Shown piece after piece: positions 1 to 8,097 of a stretch of DNA of 9,040 nt. Every line of letters begins with the position of its first letter. Positions within the stretch are counted from its first letter, which is position 1. Location of the stretch: contig DIPA01000096.1 of NCBI GenBank assembly GCA_002427055.1, positions 85,254 through 94,293 on the forward strand, given 5' to 3'. Both the position numbers and the translations under genes were made by a program. The stretch is from Firmicutes bacterium UBA5500 (GTDB lineage Bacteria > Bacillota > UBA994 > UBA5500). The notes under the pieces were generated by a model. It ran no database searches. It saw only the letters and a list, made by a program, of their open reading frames with translations, and was not told where the DNA came from.

Positions 1-1573
<1,573 letters not shown>

Positions 1574-1579
1574 TTACTA

Positions 1580-1608
1580 AGATTACCATGACGAACGACT
1601 CGAGTCAA
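1580..1608 (-). promoter_or_regulatory. Sigma-A type promoter of the proS T-box transcript
   Basis: On the minus strand TTGACT (1608-1603) is followed, after exactly 17 nt, by TAATCT (1585-1580). Transcription would start about 7 nt further, near 1573, just before stem I of the T-box. The position fits a leader promoter independent of the upstream propeller gene. No intrinsic terminator is visible between that gene's stop (1712) and this promoter, so some read-through from the operon is possible. Confidence 0.75.
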
Positions 1609-1711
1609 CAACGCGGGCGCAAGATCGGGGGAGACGCGGGGACTGGCCTTTTTTATCATTCGCCACCAGAAACATTTTCTTTGGGTCGCGGTTGGCTGCG
1701 TATTCGAGTTG

Positions 1712-3172
1712 CTAGCGCCCATACCAAGCGAAATAGGTATTGTAGTCGATAGCACCGTAAATGCCATTGGCTTCGCATGGGCCAAGGTCAATAATCTTCT
1801 GCGGAGCAGATTGGTTGTCGGCGGCAATTGTCCAGAGGGCTTCATGGGAGAAATAGCGGATTTGTTTCCCGTTATCCGACCAGGTTGGTCCGTAGATATC
1901 GCCACCTGCTTGGGTCAATTCGCGCAGTTGCCCATTTTGGTCGCGTACCCAGAGGGTACGTTTTGCCTGCCAGTCGGCGGACTCCTCTTCAGTCAATCCC
2001 CAAACATCGAAGCCGAGGTCGGGTGCGGCAACAAAAGCAATGCGCCTATCAGCGTCATAGATATCCGGGTCGAGTGCGGTGTGTCCGGCTGGTGGGGGTA
2101 GTTGCTCGACTTTGCCGGTTTTGGGGTCGACCAGAACTAGCTGTTTTTCGGCCCAAGCAATTCGCCCAAAACCCATGACCGCCAGCAGTTTACCTTCGTG
2201 GGTGAACTTAGTCCAATGGAGCTTCGGCAGGGTTGTAACTAATTCTACTGGCTGCGGACTTTTAGCATCTGCCCTTTTTAGCACTGTGCCCACAGGGTCG
2301 GCATTAGCTGCCGTTACGATTGGTTGGCCCTTTATCTGCGTATAGGCTAAAGATACACTTTGAATCATAATCCCATCGGTCGCGACAGAACCGCCGTGGG
2401 CGGGTACTTCCCAATAGAGAATTCCGTTGCCATCGGGCCACCAGCCGAGTACGCGCACACCGGCATCATTGGTTTGTACTAGGTCATGGCGCTGTCTCTG
2501 CTTTATATCCATAACGCACAGGATGTCGTGGTCTCCATCGCTCTTCGGAGTATCTCCACTCAGGCAAAAATTGTAGGCAATGTAACGGCCATCCGGTGAC
2601 CAGGCTGGCCGATATAGCCACGGAGCAGGATCAAGTTGCTCTGGTTTGCCCGTTGTCGGCACTAGCCAGAGCCCATTGCCATGTACAGCTACCGCTAACT
2701 GATTAGCCGTAGGGGACCACTCAAAACTAACGTACCATAGAGGTCCGGGCAAGCCTTGTACTTCATGGGCCTCGCTACCGTCGCGGCGTACCAGCCACAG
2801 GGGACCTCTATTGGTCTCAGTATCTGTGATGCGGATATAGGCTAGCCATTCGCCATCGTGAGACCAGGCTGGTGCTATCGCCCGCCCTGAATCACTCAAG
2901 GCACGCACACTGCCGTTCACTGCCTCAGCAACATAAAGCTGGTCCTGCCAGACGAAAGCCAGGTCCCCTTGATTGCCTACAGCGTCTTCTGGCATCACCG
3001 GCTGCTTTGGTTCTTCAGGCACGTTGTTAACCAGATTGTCAGGATACTGCGCTAATGTCAGATTGGTTTTGGGTAGCGCCTGGGGCCAATTTAGCCATGT
3101 TATGGCAGTAATTAGTAACAAGCCTCCTGCGAGCGCAATTAGTCGACTAGACAACACGCTACTATTTTCCAT
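1712..3172 (-). CDS. Membrane-anchored TolB/PD40-type beta-propeller protein
   Basis: 486 residues. An N-terminal hydrophobic segment at about residues 10-29, preceded by a single Arg, suggests an uncleaved signal anchor with the rest of the protein outside the membrane. No lipobox Cys is seen. A Pro/Glu-rich linker (about 40-65) is followed by repeated PD40/WD40-like strands near residues 100, 150, 189, 243, 320, 370 and 429. The best are APAWSHDGEWLAYIR and RPAWSPDGRYIAYNF. About seven such units imply a complete propeller. TolB-like propellers bind proteins, peptides or sugars, and no catalytic motif is seen. The start has AGGAGG (3186-3181) 8 nt upstream of the ATG. It is the third gene after a response regulator and kinase, with a 69-nt gap and no terminator between, so it is probably co-transcribed and may be a sensor accessory or output. 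The fold call is firm; the role is inferred. Confidence 0.85.
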   Translation of the reverse strand: MENSSVLSSRLIALAGGLLLITAITWLNWPQALPKTNLTLAQYPDNLVNNVPEEPKQPVMPEDAVGNQGDLAFVWQDQLYVAEAVNGSVRALSDSGRAIAPAWSHDGEWLAYIRITDTETNRGPLWLVRRDGSEAHEVQGLPGPLWYVSFEWSPTANQLAVAVHGNGLWLVPTTGKPEQLDPAPWLYRPAWSPDGRYIAYNFCLSGDTPKSDGDHDILCVMDIKQRQRHDLVQTNDAGVRVLGWWPDGNGILYWEVPAHGGSVATDGIMIQSVSLAYTQIKGQPIVTAANADPVGTVLKRADAKSPQPVELVTTLPKLHWTKFTHEGKLLAVMGFGRIAWAEKQLVLVDPKTGKVEQLPPPAGHTALDPDIYDADRRIAFVAAPDLGFDVWGLTEEESADWQAKRTLWVRDQNGQLRELTQAGGDIYGPTWSDNGKQIRYFSHEALWTIAADNQSAPQKIIDLGPCEANGIYGAIDYNTYFAWYGR

Positions 3173-3180
3173 CTGCTACA

Positions 3181-3186
3181 CCTCCT
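3181..3186 (-). promoter_or_regulatory. Strong ribosome binding site of the propeller gene
   Basis: AGGAGG on the minus strand, 8 nt before the ATG at 3172. It fixes the start and allows this gene to be translated independently of the kinase gene upstream. A small 5-bp inverted repeat (ATAGC/GCTAT, 3196-3210) lies just before it but has no U-run, so it does not look like a terminator. Confidence 0.8.
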
Positions 3187-3241
3187 GATTCAGTTATAGC
3201 ATGTAGCTATTACAAAGCCGTGACTACTTATGACGACGGTG

Positions 3242-4678
3242 TTACAGTTCATCTTCTGGCTCAGGTACGGTGGCAAGAGTTACTGTTACGATAAGTCCTG
3301 CACCTGGTGGTGAAGCAAAAGCGAGTTGGCCACTATGCAGTTCAACTATCTCGCGCACGATGGCCAGTCCCAGTCCAGAACCGCCACTGCTATGCTCGCG
3401 GGCGCTGGAAACTCGGTAAAAACGTTGTCCCAATTCGCTTAAAGCTTCGCGCGGGACACCCGGTCCAGAGTCAGCGACTTTGATTGCTACTGTATTACTA
3501 GTGCAGATTACGCCTACGCGCGCCCCGCCGTGGGGCGCGCAATAGCGGACCGAGTTACCCAAGATATTTACTAAGGCCAGGTGTAACCAGTCGGGGTCAC
3601 CTAACACCCAGGGTTCGTTTTCTAGTTCGTCTGGAAAGATAAGCTCGATGGAGCGCTTAGCAGCCACCGGGCGCATTACCCAAAAAACTTCAGCCAGTAG
3701 ATTGCGCACTCTAATTGGGATCATGCGCGGTTTGATGTCGGGGTTATCCAAGCGGGCCAAAGTGAGTAGATTGTCAACTGTACGCCCTAAGCGTTCTGTT
3801 TGGCGCACAAAAGCAGCAAGTTCAGACGTCTGAGGAGCTATATTTTCCTGCATTTCATAGGCTAGGGCTTGCAGTGCAGCTAATGGTGTGCGCAATTCAT
3901 GGGCTGCGTTGGCCACAAAAGCACGCCGTTCTTCGTCGAGGGAAGCCACATTAGTGGCCATGGTGTTAAAGGTAGTGGCTAATTGGCGTAGCTCCTCGCT
4001 ACCTTCCGGCACCACCTTTTGCGCCAAGTTGCCGGCCTGCATTTGTTGCACGGCTGCTGTAAGTTGCCCTAAGGGGCGGGTAACGGAACGGGCATAGAGA
4101 AAACCTAAGGCTGCAAACCCACAGGCTAATAGGCCCCCTAGTAGCCAGAGTGTGGCGCGGAGTTGGGCTAGATCATGCTGAATATGACTGATGTCTTGCG
4201 CCAAAACAACCAAACTAGCTGGCTGAAACGGGGTAGAGACTGGCGCAACGGCATAGATAACCCAACCGCTGGACGCTGCATAAGCGCGAGCAATTGGTTC
4301 GGTAGGCTGCGCGAGTTCCTGCGGGAGGTCAAGCTTAGTGCCGCCTAATGCGGCTTCTGCGAAAGCATCTAGACGTACAGTGCCATCATCATTTAACCAA
4401 AGCACGCGCCCATTGCTGGCGAAGCTCTGTTGGCGCGCCACCTGGCTTAGGTCAGCTGTCGGGTTAGCAAGCGCTTCGCGGAAAGCAGTGGCGGCACCGC
4501 TAACCGCAACCAGAGCCTGCCTTTGTTCAGCGGCCAAGCTAATGTTGCTGCCAATGCGTAAAGCAAGGCCAGTTAAGAGCGCAGTGACAACAAGAGCTAG
4601 GGTCGCATAGCTCATCCCTAATTGCCAACGCAAACTACGGGTTGGTATGTGGCGGTCCAGTTTATGGTACCAAGACAT
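3242..4678 (-). CDS. Sensor histidine kinase, HAMP-HisKA-HATPase (OmpR-partner type)
   Basis: Membrane sensor kinase of 478 residues that should phosphorylate the response regulator encoded just before it. Domains seen: TM1 about 21-41; an extracytoplasmic sensor region of roughly 130 residues (about 43-172) that I cannot assign to a family; TM2 about 175-196; HAMP about 197-250 (starting SVTRPL); HisKA with phospho-accepting His260 in NAAHELRTPL; N box Asn371/Asn375; G1 box DSGPG 403-407; F box RFYR 419-422; G2 box GSGLGLA 434-439. All catalytic boxes are intact. The open frame could begin at a TTG at 4684, but GGAG (4688-4685) abuts that codon, while it lies 6 nt before the ATG at 4678, so I choose the ATG. 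The gene overlaps the end of the regulator gene by 17 nt, implying translational coupling. The signal sensed is unknown. Confidence 0.95.
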   Translation of the reverse strand: MSWYHKLDRHIPTRSLRWQLGMSYATLALVVTALLTGLALRIGSNISLAAEQRQALVAVSGAATAFREALANPTADLSQVARQQSFASNGRVLWLNDDGTVRLDAFAEAALGGTKLDLPQELAQPTEPIARAYAASSGWVIYAVAPVSTPFQPASLVVLAQDISHIQHDLAQLRATLWLLGGLLACGFAALGFLYARSVTRPLGQLTAAVQQMQAGNLAQKVVPEGSEELRQLATTFNTMATNVASLDEERRAFVANAAHELRTPLAALQALAYEMQENIAPQTSELAAFVRQTERLGRTVDNLLTLARLDNPDIKPRMIPIRVRNLLAEVFWVMRPVAAKRSIELIFPDELENEPWVLGDPDWLHLALVNILGNSVRYCAPHGGARVGVICTSNTVAIKVADSGPGVPREALSELGQRFYRVSSAREHSSGGSGLGLAIVREIVELHSGQLAFASPPGAGLIVTVTLATVPEPEDEL

Positions 4679-5384
4679 AGCCAACTCCGAAGCGGGTGCG
4701 AATCAGTGTAGGGTGCGCTGGATCTTGTTCAACCTTGAGTCGCAATCTACGGACATGCACGTCCACAGTGCGCAGATCACCGGGGAAATCGTAACCCCAG
4801 ACTTGCTCCAATAGATCTTCGCGGGAAAAGACACGTCCCGGGTGGCGTGCTAGGTGCACAAGCAGGTCAAATTCTGTTGGAGTCAGCACAGTCTGTTTAC
4901 CATCGCGGCTAACGGTTTGCGATTCCAGGTTAATTTCAATGTCGGCTAGTCGCAGAGTTGTGCCGGTATAGGTGCGATTGGCCCGCCGCAAGATGGCACG
5001 AATGCGGGCGATTAATTCGCGGCTATCAAAGGGTTTGGTAACATAATCGTCAGCGCCCAGCTCAAGACCCAAAATCTTGTCTACACTATCATCGCGTGCG
5101 GTAAGCATGATAATAGGTACGTCAGATGTCTTACGCACCTCTCGACAGACTTCCCAGCCATCGAGTACAGGGAGCATTAAATCAAGGATGATGAGATTAG
5201 GCGAAATTCTACGGAAAACATGCAAAGCTTGTTGCCCATCACTGGCAGTAGTGACTTGCCAACCTGCGCGGGTTAAGGTAGCGCTCAATGCGCGCAGCAG
5301 ATCATACTCATCGTCTACTAGCAAAATGTGTGTTGATAGTTCGGAGGGATTACTTTGGTCGTCAGAGAAAGTTTTCAGTATCAA
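4662..5384 (-). CDS. OmpR/PhoB-family response regulator
   Basis: DNA-binding regulator of 240 residues. Receiver domain at about 18-133: acidic pair Asp24/Asp25, phospho-accepting Asp68 in LIILDLMLP, Thr95 in IIMLTAR and Lys117 in TKPF, all the residues needed for phosphorylation. Winged-helix Trans_Reg_C domain at about 145-239, with TPTEFDLL and the end signature TVDVHVRRLR...RTRFGVGYVLVP. The start is a TTG at 5384. GGGGG within AAAGGGGG (5400-5393) lies 8 nt upstream, and there is no ATG or other well-placed start before the receiver begins. The first 17 residues are a short polar extension of the usual N-terminus. It is the first gene of a probable regulator-kinase-propeller operon. I found no convincing promoter for it in 5401-5600; the best -35-like string is TTGATG (5455-5450), with only a poor -10. 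It resembles PhoP/MprA-like regulators, but the target genes cannot be read from the sequence. Confidence 0.95.
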   Translation of the reverse strand: MILKTFSDDQSNPSELSTHILLVDDEYDLLRALSATLTRAGWQVTTASDGQQALHVFRRISPNLIILDLMLPVLDGWEVCREVRKTSDVPIIMLTARDDSVDKILGLELGADDYVTKPFDSRELIARIRAILRRANRTYTGTTLRLADIEINLESQTVSRDGKQTVLTPTEFDLLVHLARHPGRVFSREDLLEQVWGYDFPGDLRTVDVHVRRLRLKVEQDPAHPTLIRTRFGVGYVLVP

Positions 5385-5514
5385 GACGATAGCCCCCTTT
5401 CTTAAAGTTCTTCTACAACTGCCGCGGGCTATCCTGCTTGCTGGGTAGCATCAACTTTCCGGGGTAACTGACGGTATGCCGAGGGATGTGCCATGTCTGA
5501 TATTTCACGGCGGA

Positions 5515-5544
5515 GGGATCGAAACCACAGCTTTGAAAGGGTTG
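5515..5544 (+). repeat. Upstream element, copy 1 (before the DUF6530-type gene)
   Basis: Reads GGGAT, then CTTTGAAAGGGTTG after 11 nt. Aligned to 6189-6217 it matches at roughly three quarters of positions with one single-base gap. Its end is 66 nt before the ATG at 5610. The final TTG is also the start of the -35 box TTGACC. Confidence 0.5.
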
Positions 5545-5570
5545 ACCGCCGACTGAGGACTGGATATACT
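5542..5570 (+). promoter_or_regulatory. Sigma-A type promoter of the DUF6530-type gene
   Basis: TTGACC (5542-5547) and TATACT (5565-5570) are separated by exactly 17 nt. The start of transcription would fall near 5577, about 33 nt before the ATG, within the repeated TTTAGTA sequence described separately. Confidence 0.78.
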
Positions 5571-5572
5571 GA

Positions 5573-5597
5573 TTTAGTACTTTAGTAAGTTACTAAT
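5573..5597 (+). promoter_or_regulatory. Palindromic operator-like site overlapping the transcription start
   Basis: TTAGTAA (5582-5588), one G and TTACTAA (5590-5596) form a perfect 7-1-7 palindrome. The half site is repeated directly upstream as TTTAGTA (5573-5579), 8 nt before TTTAGTA (5581-5587). The array lies between the -10 box and the GGAGG at 5600-5604, where a bound repressor would block transcription. As RNA it could form only a weak hairpin with a very small loop, so a DNA-binding site is more likely. The binding protein is unknown. Confidence 0.55.
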
Positions 5598-5609
5598 TTG
5601 GAGGCTGGA

Positions 5610-6092
5610 ATGATGAAAATACCAACTAGTTTACAACACAAGCCGGTGTTAGTGGTTGAGAACTACGAAAACGTTGATGGCAGAAATGCTTACGACTCAG
5701 ATGCTAAGGGTCTTTCAATGGGGTTAGCGCAATGGAACGATCGTGGTAAGGTAGATATCTCTGCTAAGGTTTGGCGCCATAGCGGTGAGCGCTGGTCACG
5801 CCAATCGGAAGAGCTGCCTTTGCATCGAGTGCTTGATCTGGCTCTTTTGGTCTGTCAGGCTAGGCTACATTTTCGCGAAGCTTACCGCTTTGAAAAACTG
5901 TATGATCCAGACAAGCCTATAATAGCACGTATTCCAGTACAAGGAGATGCGATGACAGTAGCAGTTTGTACGGATAACGCTCTGCTCGATGAAGACATTA
6001 AGCTATTGCGTGACTGCATTAGCCGCGATGATGAGCTAATTGGCGAACGCCTGCGCGTCTTAGCGGCTTTGCTGCGTGATATGGGATATTAG
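5610..6092 (+). CDS. DUF6530-type conserved protein of unknown function
   Basis: A soluble protein of 160 residues with no signal peptide, membrane segment or known catalytic motif. I recognise from memory the pattern of the family named DUF6530: an N-terminal KHKPV-like start (here QHKPVLVVENY), then DAKGLSMGLAQWNDRG, DISAKVWRH, and RWSRQSEELPLHRVLDLA, which are the likely conserved core (about residues 30-85). The C-terminal half is more charged and ends in a Leu/Arg-rich helix. The family match could not be searched here. GGAGG at 5600-5604 is 5 nt before the ATG at 5610 and 8 nt before an adjacent ATG at 5613, so the start is one of these. An upstream in-frame TTG at 5598 overlaps that site and is rejected. 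It has its own promoter and palindrome, and is divergent from the two-component operon. No function should be assigned. The gene itself is well supported by its start signals and coding pattern. Confidence 0.85.
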   Translation: MMKIPTSLQHKPVLVVENYENVDGRNAYDSDAKGLSMGLAQWNDRGKVDISAKVWRHSGERWSRQSEELPLHRVLDLALLVCQARLHFREAYRFEKLYDPDKPIIARIPVQGDAMTVAVCTDNALLDEDIKLLRDCISRDDELIGERLRVLAALLRDMGY

Positions 6093-6106
6093 TGAGCCAT
6101 GAGGTC

Positions 6107-6125
6107 GGGGACGAGCTAGGGGACG
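6107..6125 (+). repeat. Short direct repeat GGGGACG in the gap after the DUF6530-type gene
   Basis: GGGGACG occurs at 6107-6113 and again at 6119-6125, a 12-nt period, within a G-rich stretch just after the stop codon. No complementary C-rich strand lies nearby, so it is not a terminator stem. Confidence 0.4.
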
Positions 6126-6141
6126 GACGTATTTTCTGATT

Positions 6142-6192
6142 AGGCAGTTGCAATGATATGGCTGCCTCCCTTAGTTACAGAGTGCTAAGGGA
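6142..6192 (+). other. Two adjacent inverted repeats upstream of the M42 gene
   Basis: First pair AGGCAG (6142-6147) with CTGCCT (6162-6167), 14-nt loop. Second pair TCCCTTAG (6167-6174) with CTAAGGGA (6185-6192), a perfect 8-bp stem with a 10-nt loop. They share base 6167, so they could stack or compete. No U-run follows either stem, which argues against a simple terminator. The rest of the gap 6093-6282 holds the second copy of the upstream element and the start signals of the next gene. Confidence 0.5.
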
Positions 6193-6217
6193 TGGGAAGC
6201 ATAACTTTGAAGGGTTG
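6189..6217 (+). repeat. Upstream element, copy 2 (before the M42 gene)
   Basis: Reads GGGAT, then ACTTTGAAGGGTTG after 10 nt, resembling 5515-5544. Its end is 66 nt before the ATG at 6283, the same distance as copy 1. Unlike copy 1 it has no convincing -10 box downstream; TTGAAG (6207-6212) with TTTATG (6231-6236) is the best weak pairing. Confidence 0.5.
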
Positions 6218-6282
6218 GGCAGGATTTGTCTTTATGGCGTGGAACTTTCCATCAACGTTTCTAACATAAAAGGAGGAGCAGC

Positions 6283-7323
6283 ATGTTTTTTGATCTGATT
6301 AAAGAATACACAGAGATTCCGGGCCCCGTAGGTCACGAAGACTTGGTTGCGGCACGTATGGTAGCCGATTGGACGCCGCTCTGCGAGCGCGTATGGCAGA
6401 ACAAAGTGGGCAATGTGTTCGCTAAGGTAGGGGGCAGTGGCCCTAAACTGCTGATAACTGCACATCTAGACCAAATTAACTTTCTGGTTAAGAGCATAAC
6501 TGATGATGGTTTCTGCTGGCTAACACACGGAACCGGAGGGAGCGAGGCGTCTGTTCCTCCGAACACTGCTTACATAGGTCAGCCTGTCTTGGTTAGAGGG
6601 AAAGATGGATATCATCCCGGTCAGGTTGGAGTTGCCAGTGGGCATGTGCGTTCGGCTGCTCAGCGTGCAAAGGATACGATAGGTTGGGATGACTTTTTCC
6701 TCGATCTCGGCCTATCTAGCCGCGCAGAAGTAGAAGCTCGTGGCATTCGTCCCGGTAGTCAAGTTATTTTCGCGGCTGAAACTAAGCGTCTTGGCCACCA
6801 TATTGTGGGCAAGGCAATGGATGACCGTGTTGGCTTAGCACTGATGACCCAGTTAGCGCGCGACTTAAAGGGCAAACAGCTAGAGTACGAACTCTATTTT
6901 GCCGCTACTATTGAAGAGGAAGTCGGCATGGGTGGCTCGTGGAACTTAGTCAATGAAGTAGATTTTGACTTGGCGATAGCCCTAGAAATTGGACTTGTTG
7001 GCGATATTCCTACTGTGAAAAGCAGTTATATGCCCACCGCACTAGGCGGGGGGCCAATCATTACTCATAAGGACGCACGTATTCATTACAGCGAGAAGGT
7101 AGCGGATAGGTTAGTTGCCGCCGCTGAGCGCCTGGAGCAGCCGGTGCAACATGCTGTGTTCCACGGATTCGCCACGGACGGTGATTCCTTGATTCGTATG
7201 GGCGTTCCGACAGCGGTGTTTACTTTCCCGGCCCGCTATACACATAGCCCTTATGAGATGATTCATGAGCAAGACGTTGTAGCAATGTTTGAGGTCATGC
7301 GCGAGATGTTGCTAAACGGCTAA
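6283..7323 (+). CDS. M42 (TET/glutamyl aminopeptidase-like) metallopeptidase
   Basis: Probable cytoplasmic aminopeptidase of 346 residues, the usual family length. M42 enzymes form large oligomers that trim peptides left by proteases and use two metal ions, usually Zn or Co. Seen: the IPGPVGHE start (12-19), TAHLDQI with His61 and Asp63, GKAMDDR with Asp180, ATIEEEVGMGG with Glu212 (likely general base) and Glu213, ALEIG with Glu235, and YTHSPYE with His321. All metal positions are occupied. Two differences from the usual consensus stand out: HxDEIG is here HLDQIN, and the second-site ligand usually seen as Asp (ALD/VDV) is here Glu235. AAAAGGAGG sits just before the ATG. The TatD-type gene begins one base after the stop, so the two are made together. 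It was originally often annotated in databases as an endoglucanase, which the sequence does not support. Substrate preference is unknown. Confidence 0.93.
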   Translation: MFFDLIKEYTEIPGPVGHEDLVAARMVADWTPLCERVWQNKVGNVFAKVGGSGPKLLITAHLDQINFLVKSITDDGFCWLTHGTGGSEASVPPNTAYIGQPVLVRGKDGYHPGQVGVASGHVRSAAQRAKDTIGWDDFFLDLGLSSRAEVEARGIRPGSQVIFAAETKRLGHHIVGKAMDDRVGLALMTQLARDLKGKQLEYELYFAATIEEEVGMGGSWNLVNEVDFDLAIALEIGLVGDIPTVKSSYMPTALGGGPIITHKDARIHYSEKVADRLVAAAERLEQPVQHAVFHGFATDGDSLIRMGVPTAVFTFPARYTHSPYEMIHEQDVVAMFEVMREMLLNG

Positions 7324-7324
7324 G

Positions 7325-8080
7325 ATGCGACTAGTTGATGCTCATACCCATATTAGTCTTGCGCAGCAGGAGCAAGCAACAGAGCTAGCACAGAGAGGCG
7401 TGTGGCAGTTGGTTACTGCGACGCACCCGGAGGAATGTGCTAGAGTATTTGACCTCGCCAAGACCTCGCAGCGCATTATCCCTACGTGCGGCCTGCACCC
7501 GTGGCGTGCTGCCGACTTTAACCCGCGAGTGCTCGAGGACTGCCTACAGAAAGTCCCGATTGTTGGCGAGATTGGTTTAGATACTGTCTGGACAGATGTG
7601 CCACTCGATGTGCAGCTTAAGGCTTTCCTGTGCCAGCTACAATTGGCCGTAACCTTGGGTAAACCGGTTGTTTTGCATACCAAAGGCGCAGAGGCAGAGG
7701 TATTGCACTGGCTGAGCCGTTACCTGCCACCCAAGGTAGTTGTGCATTGGTATTCCGGTGAGGCAAAGTACTTGCCAAGCTACATTGAGCTGGGTTGCTA
7801 CTTCACTCTTGGTCCGGATGTTCATACAAACCAGACAGTACAAGCGGTTTGCCGTCAGGTACCGCTAGATCGTCTACTTACAGAAACTGATGGTACTGAG
7901 GCTGTTGCCTGGGCTTTAGGTGAGCCATACACACTAGCTGTAGTACCTCAAGTATTGTTAAACACACTTGCCACGGCAGCTAGGCTACGAGGCGGTACGC
8001 TAGCCGAAATGCAGGCCGCGGTTTATGCCAACTCATTTGCTTTCTTATCTGATATAAAAGGCACGCCTGTTTGCAATTAA
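7325..8080 (+). CDS. TatD-family metal-dependent hydrolase
   Basis: Probable cytoplasmic metal-dependent hydrolase of 251 residues with the amidohydrolase-type TIM barrel; TatD relatives include DNases and D-aminoacyl-tRNA deacylases. The metal ligands are all seen: His7 and His9 in DAHTHI, Glu82 in VGEIGLD, His118 in VVLHTKG, His141 in VVHWYSG and Asp189 in LLTETDG. The CGLHPW segment (55-60) is also family-typical. The gene starts one base after the stop of the M42 gene and has no clear ribosome binding site of its own, so translation probably depends on ribosomes finishing M42. The central barrel is somewhat shorter than in the main TatD (about 260 residues), and it may be a divergent branch. 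The pair suggests a shared task, perhaps peptide or D-residue clean-up, but that is an inference. Confidence 0.92.
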   Translation: MRLVDAHTHISLAQQEQATELAQRGVWQLVTATHPEECARVFDLAKTSQRIIPTCGLHPWRAADFNPRVLEDCLQKVPIVGEIGLDTVWTDVPLDVQLKAFLCQLQLAVTLGKPVVLHTKGAEAEVLHWLSRYLPPKVVVHWYSGEAKYLPSYIELGCYFTLGPDVHTNQTVQAVCRQVPLDRLLTETDGTEAVAWALGEPYTLAVVPQVLLNTLATAARLRGGTLAEMQAAVYANSFAFLSDIKGTPVCN

Positions 8081-8094
8081 CGGGCGTGTTTTTT
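8062..8094 (+). terminator. Intrinsic terminator spanning the TatD stop codon, probably bidirectional
   Basis: CACGCCTGTT (8062-8071) pairs with AACGGGCGTG (8079-8088) through 10 bp including one G-U, with a 7-nt loop, then six T. The TAA stop (8078-8080) lies at the loop edge and in the right arm. Read on the minus strand the same hairpin follows the dehydrogenase stop (8098) by 10 nt, though the U-run there (CCTTTTATA) is weaker. Confidence 0.9.
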
Positions 8095-8097
8095 AAT

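Noticed and set aside
3196..3210. ATAGC/GCTAT inverted repeat between kinase and propeller genes as a terminator
   Set aside because: Only a 5-bp AT-rich stem and no U-run follows, so co-transcription remains more likely.
4679..4684. TTG at 4684 as the kinase start
   Set aside because: The only Shine-Dalgarno-like GGAG directly abuts it; the spacing fits the ATG at 4678.
5401..5600. A sigma-A promoter for the response regulator operon
   Set aside because: Only weak pairs such as TTGATG with GATAGC at a 15-nt spacing were found; not good enough to annotate.
5598..5609. TTG at 5598 as the start of the DUF6530-type protein
   Set aside because: It overlaps the GGAGG that is well placed for the ATG at 5610 or 5613.
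6093..6282. A known riboswitch in the gap before the M42 gene
   Set aside because: I compared it by eye with preQ1, guanidine, Mn and cyclic-di-GMP signatures and saw none of their conserved cores.
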